From: Gemmatimonadota bacterium
GTDB taxonomy: Bacteria > Gemmatimonadota > Gemmatimonadetes > Gemmatimonadales > Gemmatimonadaceae
Assembly: GCA_028287205.1 (NCBI GenBank)
Contig: JAQBQC010000294.1
Coordinates: forward strand, 1-7,508
DNA length: 7,508 nt
Direction of reading: 5' to 3'
This document shows, in pieces, positions 1-5,071 of the stretch (position 1 is the stretch's first letter; each line of letters begins with the position of its first letter). The notes beneath the pieces were generated by a model, which was given only the letters and a program-made list of their open reading frames with translations, was not told where the DNA came from and searched no databases. The position numbers were made by a program, and so were the translations under genes.

Positions 1-587
1 AAAAAGTGCGCGTAGCGGTCCTTCACGTGGATGCGCACGGCCTGCATGAGCGCGATGCCGCCGAAGATCAAGGAGATCTGATTTTTCGAGAGCGAGGATG
101 TTCTCGACATGAAGCTCACATCGCTTACCGTGCCGTTGCGGCCGAGGGTGATGTAGAAGAGCACGGTGCCGAGACCGCCGGCGAGAAGGCCGCGCTCGAA
201 CGGGCCCGCGACGCTTCCCTTCGCGTGCGGCACATCGAGCAGCGTCTCGTCGAGCAGCGTCTGCACGGTGAGTCCGGCGCTCGAGAAGATGAACTGCTTG
301 TGCGGATCGAGTTCAGCGTCGATGCCGGAGTAGATCGTGGGACGCCAGTGATCGAAGCCGAACGACGGATGCCCACCCACGGCGTAGGAGGCAACTACGT
401 GACCGCTCTCGTGTGCGAGGATGCTCGAGATGAAGCCGAGCGCGAAGCGAAGCTTGTAGTGCGGCTGCGGAACCGGCGCGACGGGCACGGCGACCGTGTC
501 AGCGGGCACAGCCTGCGCGCGCAGGTCGTGCGACGCAAGCGTGAGCGCGAGCACCGTGGCGAAGGCGAGCGAAGAACGAGTGCGCAT
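1..587 (-). CDS. Exported membrane protein with HESGH zinc-protease-like motif (partial, 3' end outside window)
   Basis: The frame is open for 195 codons from the ATG at 587 to the left edge, with no stop. It starts with a signal peptide or first membrane segment (MRTRSSLAFATVLALTLAS), probably cleaved near LRAQA (residues 22-26), then a Pro/Val-rich linker (27-42). A hydrophobic stretch (46-58) leads into HESGH at 59-63, a match to HExxH, where two His bind zinc and Glu is the general base. Burial of the motif at the end of a hydrophobic helix resembles M50 (site-2 protease type) enzymes. Further hydrophobic segments lie near 99-112, 133-148 and 171-184. A second M50-type motif (NxxPxxxLDG) is not seen in the visible part, so family membership and activity are unproven. 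No strong Shine-Dalgarno precedes the ATG. The gene is divergent from the WYL-like gene. The Arg-rich open frame on the opposite strand is a shadow. Confidence 0.72.
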   Translation of the reverse strand, partial: MRTRSSLAFATVLALTLASHDLRAQAVPADTVAVPVAPVPQPHYKLRFALGFISSILAHESGHVVASYAVGGHPSFGFDHWRPTIYSGIDAELDPHKQFIFSSAGLTVQTLLDETLLDVPHAKGSVAGPFERGLLAGGLGTVLFYITLGRNGTVSDVSFMSRTSSLSKNQISLIFGGIALMQAVRIHVKDRYAHF

Positions 588-694
588 GGCCCGAGAGATA
601 ATCGTCGGCAGCGGCGCATGTAACCCGGCGTGCAGTAGTTGCGCGCGGGGCGCGCGGGAGATTTCTTAGTACCGGCGCCCTCCACGAGGATCGA
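588..694. promoter_or_regulatory. Divergent intergenic region with a 9-bp tandem repeat/GC hairpin
   Basis: These 107 bases separate the start codons of two divergent genes and should hold both promoters. The clearest structure is at 641-658: GCGCGCGGG occurs twice in tandem, and the same bases form a perfect 6-bp dyad (GCGCGC, loop GGG, GCGCGC, 641-655). It lies 40 nt upstream of the WYL-like start, so it could be an operator or a hairpin in the leader. No convincing sigma-70 -35/-10 pair was found in either direction. Confidence 0.4.
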
Positions 695-1021
695 ATGTCG
701 CGAGCCATCGTCCTGCAGGCACTCGAAGAACGACGCGTACTCCGCATCGTGTATGCCTACGGCGGAATGCGCATGATCCAGCCGCATGCCATCCTCCGCA
801 AGCCGGATGGCACCGAGCTACTCGAAGCCTTTCAGGTGCAGGGCTTCACCGAGGGTGGTGTGGAGCACGGATGGAAGAACTTCGAGATCTCGCGTCTGCA
901 CCAGGTGGAGCTCGGCGAAGAACGGTTCGAGCCGCGCCGCGATTTCAAGCCGGTGAGCAGCGCCCAGGGTGTGGTCGTCGCGGGCGTGCGGACGATGGAC
1001 CAGGCCGAGGGCGAGCGCTAG
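695..1021 (+). CDS. Small stand-alone WYL-like domain protein
   Basis: The product is 108 aa. It resembles the isolated WYL-type domain found in many bacteria: an N-terminal strand and helix (residues 5-22, ALEERRVLRIVYAY), a strand with QPHAIL (29-34), the core strand LLEAFQVQGF (42-51) where FQV takes the place of the W-Y-L signature, then GWKNFEISRLHQVEL (59-73), and the closing ERFEPRRDF (76-84). WYL domains are ligand- or nucleic-acid-sensing modules that usually follow an HTH domain. No HTH is present here, so any regulatory role would need a partner or nucleic acid binding by the domain itself. The start is supported by GAGG at 686-689, five bases before the ATG. The C-terminal 20 residues look disordered. 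It is convergent with the lipoprotein gene, with stops 16 nt apart. The assignment rests on pattern recognition of a divergent domain. Confidence 0.62.
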   Translation: MSRAIVLQALEERRVLRIVYAYGGMRMIQPHAILRKPDGTELLEAFQVQGFTEGGVEHGWKNFEISRLHQVELGEERFEPRRDFKPVSSAQGVVVAGVRTMDQAEGER

Positions 1022-1041
1022 AGAAGCAATCGATCCTCTAG
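1018..1041. terminator. Possible bidirectional stem-loop between convergent genes
   Basis: CTAGAG (1018-1023) and CTCTAG (1036-1041) form a 6-bp inverted repeat with a 12-nt loop. Each arm contains the TAG stop of one of the two convergent genes, so three of the six pairs follow simply from both genes ending in TAG. There is no T-tract. It is a weak terminator candidate. Confidence 0.2.
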
Positions 1042-1865
1042 TTCAGCAGCGACACCATCGACGGCTTCACGTACCTGGTGAGGTTCACCGAGCCGTTCAC
1101 CGTCTCGAGCGTGACGCGGCGCTTTCCCTCATCGAGCTTGATCCGCATGTGGTGCTTGTCCCCACTGTCCGGCGTCGCGTTCGGATAGTTCGCGGTGATC
1201 GAACCGTTGGTGTTGTCCAAGTCGATCGATCCGCCAATCCCGTCCGGAATCAATGAGGTGATCGAGCCGTTCACCGTCTCGAGATGCACGTTTCCGGAGT
1301 CCGGAAGCGATGCCATGCTCGCGATGATCGAGCCATTCACCGTCTCGGCGTTCACGGTTCCCTTTGTGGTGGATACCACGATATCGCCGTTGACCGTCGA
1401 CGCGTTCACGTTGCCGCCGATGTCCTGCGCGGCAATCTTGCCGTTCACGGTCTCGACCTTCACCGAGATGCCCGAAGGGACGTGCAAGGTATAGCGGACG
1501 GTCATCGGATGCATGCGGCTGAACAGCGACCATGGTGAGAAGGTCGTGCTGTGCTGGCGCGGGCCATCGCCGCACGTGTCTCCGGCGTGCGCGCTGATCA
1601 TGGTGCAGAAGCGCACGTCGTTTCCAACCGTCGACTGCTGCACCTCGACCGCATGCGGTGCGGCATTCAGGATCACGGCGTCGACGGTGAGCTTCTCATT
1701 CTTCGACGCAACGATCGCGATCGAACCGTCGAAGTTGGCGACGCTCACCGTTGCTCCGGGAGCGACATCTCCCGTCCAGCTGAAGTTGCGCGGCGGATAG
1801 CTGTGACCGTGCGAGCAGGATGCGGCTACGGCCGTGATCGCGAAGACGCTGAGTATGTGGCGCAT
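1038..1865 (-). CDS. DUF4097-family exported protein, predicted lipoprotein, NGS-repeat type (last gene of operon)
   Basis: The product is 275 aa. The start at 1865 has GGAG six bases upstream; a TTG further upstream is less likely. The N-terminus (MRHILSVFAITAVAASC) ends in a lipobox-like AAS-Cys at residue 17, so lipid anchoring is predicted, although Ala rather than Leu at -3 weakens the match. The mature part begins with a strand region (40-66), then a loop with Cys87 and Cys98, which could form a disulfide. From about residue 130 it becomes a series of beta turns: VNGKI, VNGDI, VNGSI, VNGSI, TNGSI, VNGSV, with an early FDGSI at 45-49. Such turns are typical of DUF4097 ('putative adhesin'), predicted to fold as a beta-helix or solenoid. 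The last 90 residues align by eye with the next gene upstream in the operon, so the two are tandem paralogs. The molecular role is unknown. Confidence 0.85.
   Translation of the reverse strand: MRHILSVFAITAVAASCSHGHSYPPRNFSWTGDVAPGATVSVANFDGSIAIVASKNEKLTVDAVILNAAPHAVEVQQSTVGNDVRFCTMISAHAGDTCGDGPRQHSTTFSPWSLFSRMHPMTVRYTLHVPSGISVKVETVNGKIAAQDIGGNVNASTVNGDIVVSTTKGTVNAETVNGSIIASMASLPDSGNVHLETVNGSITSLIPDGIGGSIDLDNTNGSITANYPNATPDSGDKHHMRIKLDEGKRRVTLETVNGSVNLTRYVKPSMVSLLN
1089..1283. repeat. In-frame direct repeats encoding ETVNGS turns
   Basis: A 21-nt unit containing GAGCCGTTCACCGTCTC occurs identically at 1089-1109 and 1263-1283, 174 nt (58 codons) apart and in frame. The first 18 nt recur at 2121-2138 in the neighbouring paralog and 15 nt recur at 2298-2312. 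Degenerate copies lie near 1329, 1383, 1437, 2190 and 2247. On the minus strand these encode (E)TVNGS turns, so they reflect protein coil repeats, not a separate element. The near-identity across the two genes is compatible with recent duplication or gene conversion. Confidence 0.6.
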
Positions 1866-1922
1866 GATGAGCTCCGGGACGGGCAAGTCGGGATGACCTT
1901 TCCCGTCCCTACGTGAAAGACC
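1866..1922 (-). promoter_or_regulatory. Intra-operon spacer with two mutually exclusive hairpins before the lipoprotein start
   Basis: On the minus strand, GGGACGGG (1909-1902) pairs perfectly with CCCGTCCC (1883-1876), giving an 8-bp stem with an 18-nt loop. The right arm ends directly against the GGAG Shine-Dalgarno (1875-1872). A second hairpin, CGGGA (1905-1901) with TCCCG (1893-1889) and a 7-nt loop, uses some of the same bases as the first stem's left arm, so only one can form at a time. No U-tract follows, so a classical terminator is unlikely. Translational control or transcript processing is more plausible. This is the only sizeable gap inside the operon. Confidence 0.45.
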
Positions 1923-2732
1923 TCAGCCAAGTTTCCTGAGCTTCACCGAGCCGTTGGTGGTATGGAGCTGCACCTTACGGCCTCCCTGGCCCACCGTGCC
2001 GCGTATGTGCTTGCCGATCATTCCAGAGCTGATCGTGAGCGGAAAGTCGCTCTGGATGCCGCCGTTCGTGGTCTCGGCGTCCACATCGGCGCTCAAATCG
2101 GCGGGCGCCTCGAGCTCCACCGAGCCGTTCACCGTCTCCAGCTCGAGCGGCTCGCTCGACTTGATGAGATGCTCGATGGTTGCGTGCACGCTGCCGTTCA
2201 CCGTTTTCGCGCTCACGGGACCGCCGAGCGTCGCAACCTCGACCCGTCCGTTCACGGTTTCCGCGTCGACGGACGCGGTTGCGCCGCTGACATCCAGCGA
2301 GCCGTTCACCGTGTTGACGTCGACCTTCACGCCCTTCGCCACGTGAACGGTGAACTGCACGGACACATCGTTGTGCCGATCACCGTGGTAGTTGTGGCTT
2401 CCCTGATCGCTGCAGCTCTTCTCGTCGCCCCAGAGTGCACACACGGTGACGCCGTTGTTTCCCGGCTCGACCAGGATGCGAACCATTGACGGATCGCCGC
2501 GCCTCCAGCGCTTCACCGCGCTCACCGTCGTCGTGCCGTTGTCGGATGCTGCGACATCGATGCTGCCGTTGAGATTCTCCACGCGGATCGTGCCGCCAGG
2601 CGCGATCGAGTGCTTCGACGAGAACGTGCTGTCGTACTGCGAGTCGCGGTCCCGGTCGCGCTGCGCGTGCGCGGGCGCGGCGAAGGCGATGAGGGCCATG
2701 GCGGCGACGACTGCGGAATGTAGGCGACGCAT
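1923..2732 (-). CDS. DUF4097-family exported protein, NGS-repeat type
   Basis: The product is 269 aa. The signal peptide (MRRLHSAVVAAMALIAFAAP) has a good cleavage site at AHA-Q (residues 21-24). The mature start is charged (RDRDRDSQYD). A strand block with LNGSI (54-58) is followed by a loop with Cys98 and Cys107 and a His-rich stretch to His120. Then come beta-coil turns VNGSL, VNGRV, VNGSV, VNGSV, TNGGI and TNGSV. This is the DUF4097 pattern, and the protein is a paralog of the downstream lipoprotein gene, sharing its C-terminal layout. The chosen start is the ATG at 2732, with GGAG nine bases upstream. An in-frame ATG at 2747 (METNN-M) would overlap the preceding gene by 14 nt and would use the GGAG as codons. 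The upstream gene's TAA ends one base before this ATG, which implies translational coupling. It is presumably exported and soluble or surface-associated; function unknown. Confidence 0.87.
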   Translation of the reverse strand: MRRLHSAVVAAMALIAFAAPAHAQRDRDRDSQYDSTFSSKHSIAPGGTIRVENLNGSIDVAASDNGTTTVSAVKRWRRGDPSMVRILVEPGNNGVTVCALWGDEKSCSDQGSHNYHGDRHNDVSVQFTVHVAKGVKVDVNTVNGSLDVSGATASVDAETVNGRVEVATLGGPVSAKTVNGSVHATIEHLIKSSEPLELETVNGSVELEAPADLSADVDAETTNGGIQSDFPLTISSGMIGKHIRGTVGQGGRKVQLHTTNGSVKLRKLG

Positions 2733-2733
2733 G

Positions 2734-3684
2734 TTATTTGTCTCCATGTGAGCGGCAGCCCCTGAGGTGCACATCGCCGCTGAAGGTCTTGAGAATGAAG
2801 TGGGCACCGCCTCCGTGCCCGATCGTGAACGTTCCGCGCTTGCCCAGCCGATCTCCGCGCCCGCCTGGCTGCAGCGTCATCGAGCATCCGGCATCGAGAT
2901 CTCCGCTGTACGTCTCGACCTCGAGCGTGGCATCGCCTCCGCCGCCGGTCAGGTCGAGATCGACATCGCCGGAGTGAGAGTGAAACTCGTATCGTCCCTT
3001 CGGGTCCACAGGGCCGCTGAAGTGCACTTCTCCGGACACCGTCTCGGCGCGTACGTACGCCGACGTCACATCCTCGAGCACGACATCGCCGCTCACGCTC
3101 TGCGCCGCAACTTCTCCGGTGATCTGCCTCGCCCGGATGTCACCGCTCACGGAGCTCGCACGCAGCCCCGCAGAGACCTTGGTGACGGTGAGGTCACCGG
3201 ACACCGTCTCGAGCACGGCGTGGCTCGCGACATTCGTCGCGTCGAGATCGCCGCTCACCGAGTGCGCCTCCACATCCGCCACGTCGCGCAGCTGGACATC
3301 GCCGGAGATCGTCCGAGCGACCAACCGCGCAGACCTCGGCATGCTGATCTCGAAGCCGTGGTGGCGGTCATCATCGTCGTAGTCCTCGTGGTCCTGCGGG
3401 TTCTCCATGAGCGACATGCGTGATGGCGAGGAGTCGAGACGGAGCTGGCTGTGCGACGTGGCGTGAATCTTCACTTCGTTCCGATCCCAGGCGACGATCG
3501 CGATGTCGCCGGAGAAGCTCTGGAGATCGACCGTGCCCGAGCGACTCAGCGCGACCGTCGTATCGAGCGTGAACTCGGCCGCATCGCGGGCATCGCTGTG
3601 CGATTTCCGATTGCGATGCTGCGCCTGCACGGGAATCGCGACGACGAGGAGCGCGAGTGTGGCGAGACGCCAGGGAACGAACAT
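2734..3684 (-). CDS. DUF4097-family exported protein, SGD-repeat type
   Basis: The product is 316 aa. The signal peptide (MFVPWRLATLALLVVAIPVQ) is probably cleaved after VQA at residue 21. After a first strand block containing FSGDI (57-61) comes an acidic/His loop (97-109, QDHEDYDDDDRHH). Five or more coils of about 18 residues follow from residue 126, each with an SGD/SGE turn: ISGDV, VSGDL, VSGDL, VSGDI, VSGDV, VSGEV. HSGDV, YSGDL and FSGDV close the protein. The regular period fits a right-handed beta-helix-like DUF4097 fold. Cys267 and Cys310 could form a C-terminal disulfide. The start at 3684 has GGAG six bases upstream. An in-frame ATG at 3696 overlaps the anti-sigma stop (TGATG) and would add MEPN. 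The minus frame stays open as far as 4272, but that upstream part is a shadow of the anti-sigma gene. Function unknown. Confidence 0.87.
   Translation of the reverse strand: MFVPWRLATLALLVVAIPVQAQHRNRKSHSDARDAAEFTLDTTVALSRSGTVDLQSFSGDIAIVAWDRNEVKIHATSHSQLRLDSSPSRMSLMENPQDHEDYDDDDRHHGFEISMPRSARLVARTISGDVQLRDVADVEAHSVSGDLDATNVASHAVLETVSGDLTVTKVSAGLRASSVSGDIRARQITGEVAAQSVSGDVVLEDVTSAYVRAETVSGEVHFSGPVDPKGRYEFHSHSGDVDLDLTGGGGDATLEVETYSGDLDAGCSMTLQPGGRGDRLGKRGTFTIGHGGGAHFILKTFSGDVHLRGCRSHGDK
3030..3312 (-). repeat. Tandem ~54-nt coding repeats (SGD beta-coils)
   Basis: Within the SGD-type gene, turns at residues 126, 143, 161, 179, 197 and 216 are spaced 17, 18, 18, 18 and 19 residues apart. This appears in the DNA as a degenerate 51-57 nt periodicity with recurrent ATCGCCGCTCAC- and CCGGACACCGTCTCG-like strings. 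It reflects internal duplication of a single beta-coil. Confidence 0.6.
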
Positions 3685-3695
3685 GTTCGGCTCCA

Positions 3696-4472
3696 TCAGC
3701 TTTGAGTGGGGAGAAAGGCGACCGTTCGGAGCAGCTCGACCTTGCTGCCGAGGACGTTGTCGAGTCGGTTGGTGAGCAACGGGCTCTTGGGGTCCTTCGC
3801 GAGCGCCGCACGACTCTCGGCGATGGCGCGATCGATGATCTTCAGGTTGTGCTCGATGATCTGGACGGTTTTCGGATCGAGCGCTTCGCGTCGCGTGTGC
3901 ACGAGACTGTCGAGCAGCGCGATCTCGCGATCGTAGACGCGGGTGACATTCACATCCTTCCTGTTGTGCGAGGCAAACGACCCACTCGCGGGTGGCACCG
4001 GCGCGGGCGTGGCCTGCTGCACAGAGGCTGGAGCCGGAGTGCGCTGTGAATCCCCGCTTGGCACCGTGGTGCTCGCGGCGACATTCACCGGCGGTGAGCC
4101 CGTCGTGCCTGAGCGCGCGGTGATCAGATAGGCTGCGCCCGCGCCCACGGCGATGAGTGCGCTCGCGGCGATCGCGAGCTGCCACTGCCGCCGCGGCATG
4201 CGGCGCACGTGTGCGGGCGCGCTGTCGAGAAGCGTGATCGGCGTGGAGATCCGCGACTCGATGCCGGCCCACAGATCACGCGACGGCGTGAGCAGGGGCA
4301 GCTGCGCCGCCTCACCGGCGATCGCGCGCAGCTCCACCAGTGCCTCCGCGCATGACGCGCACTCGGCGAGGTGCCGCTCCGCCGCGGTCCGCTCGGCCGG
4401 CGGCAGGTCGCCCTCGATATAGGCGGCGAGGCGCTCGCACATCAGGTCACACTCGTGCTTGTCGTATGTCAT
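3696..4472 (-). CDS. Anti-sigma factor: ZAS-type zinc finger, one TM helix, periplasmic coiled-coil tail
   Basis: The product is 258 aa. The N-terminal cytoplasmic domain carries Cys8/Cys12 and HLAECASC (34-41), a match to the His-x3-Cys-x2-Cys motif of zinc-containing anti-sigma domains that grip ECF sigma factors. A linker with LWAGIESRI (67-75) leads to one membrane helix (about 97-118). A Pro/Ala/Thr-rich periplasmic stretch (119-170) follows, then a helical, charged C-terminal region (about 175-258) that looks like a coiled coil and may be the signal-receiving part. Its ATG overlaps the sigma stop codon by four bases (ATGA), the usual arrangement for cognate pairs kept at matched levels. 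Its own TGA overlaps an ATG of the next gene. By family analogy it sequesters the upstream sigma factor at the inner membrane until an envelope signal releases it. The signal cannot be told from sequence. Confidence 0.9.
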   Translation of the reverse strand: MTYDKHECDLMCERLAAYIEGDLPPAERTAAERHLAECASCAEALVELRAIAGEAAQLPLLTPSRDLWAGIESRISTPITLLDSAPAHVRRMPRRQWQLAIAASALIAVGAGAAYLITARSGTTGSPPVNVAASTTVPSGDSQRTPAPASVQQATPAPVPPASGSFASHNRKDVNVTRVYDREIALLDSLVHTRREALDPKTVQIIEHNLKIIDRAIAESRAALAKDPKSPLLTNRLDNVLGSKVELLRTVAFLPTQS

Positions 4473-5041
4473 CGCTTCAAAGCCTCCCGTAAGAGCAGCC
4501 GCGCCCTGTGCAGCTGCGCCTTGCATCCACCCGATGTAACGCCGAGCAACGTTCCGATCTCCTCGTGCGTGAAGCCCTCCACGTCGTGCAGCACGAACAC
4601 TCTTCGTGCGCCCCGCGGCAGCTTCGCAATCGCCCTCTCGAGGTCCAGCTTTTCCGCGTGCAGCGGCTGCGACGTGGAGCCCGCAGGTGCCACACTCTCA
4701 TCATCATCGTCCGACGAAACCGTGCGGCCGCGCTCTCGTCCATCCACTCGCCGCTCGTTGAGCACGACGTTCACCGTGAGTCGGTGCAGCCAGGTCGAGA
4801 ACGCACTCTCGCCTCTGAACGTGGGCAGCTTCTCCCACGCCCGCACGAACACGTCCTGCGTCAGCTCTTCGGCGCGCGTCCGGTCTCCCGTCATTCGCAC
4901 ACACAGCGAATAGACGTGTTTCAGATGCGTGCGGTAGACATGCTCGAACGCATGTCTGTCTCCGCTCGCGGCGCGGGCGACCGCGGTGCCGCTGTCATCG
5001 ATGAGTTGAATTGGAAACACCTCAGTCGCCATCGCCGTCAT
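4469..5041 (-). CDS. RNA polymerase sigma factor, ECF (sigma-70 family group 4)
   Basis: The product is 190 aa, normal for ECF sigma factors, which have regions 2 and 4 only. Region 2 spans about 32-97, with EELTQDVFVRAWEKL (core binding and -10 recognition) and STWLHRLTVNVVLNERR. An acidic linker (SSDDDDES, near 109-116) joins it to region 4 (about 133-188), where LPRGARRVFVLHDVEGFTHE is followed by the helix-turn-helix EIGTLLGVTSGGCKAQLHRA that reads the -35 element. The start at 5041 has AGAGGG about nine bases upstream. An ATG three codons in (5032) lacks a ribosome site. It heads an operon with its anti-sigma factor and three DUF4097 genes, so it probably drives its own operon plus unknown distant targets. 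Confidence 0.95.
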   Translation of the reverse strand: MTAMATEVFPIQLIDDSGTAVARAASGDRHAFEHVYRTHLKHVYSLCVRMTGDRTRAEELTQDVFVRAWEKLPTFRGESAFSTWLHRLTVNVVLNERRVDGRERGRTVSSDDDDESVAPAGSTSQPLHAEKLDLERAIAKLPRGARRVFVLHDVEGFTHEEIGTLLGVTSGGCKAQLHRARLLLREALKR

Positions 5042-5071
5042 CCAAATCGACCCTCTGGTCTCGTTGGGAGA

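Noticed and set aside
6..623. Long plus-strand open frame (205 codons)
   Set aside because: It is Arg/Glu/His-rich with no recognisable domain and lies antisense to the frame encoding a signal peptide and HESGH motif; typical shadow frame in high-GC DNA.
1876..1909. Rho-independent terminator inside the operon
   Set aside because: The 8-bp stem is followed by GGAG and the start codon, with no U-tract on the transcribed strand; a translational or processing role fits better.
1089..2312. Regularly spaced CCGTTCACCGTCTC-like repeats resembling a CRISPR array
   Set aside because: Units are degenerate, in frame, spaced by variable coding sequence and translate as TVNGS turns; they are protein coil repeats.
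1962..2489. Plus-strand open frame of 175 codons opposite the NGS-type DUF4097 gene
   Set aside because: Composition is His/Arg/Val-rich without domain or ribosome site; antisense shadow of a gene with a clear signal peptide and repeats.
3685..4272. Upstream extension of the SGD-type DUF4097 frame to about 512 codons
   Set aside because: The extra part is Arg/His-rich and overlaps the well-supported anti-sigma gene; the signal peptide and ribosome site at 3684 mark the true start.
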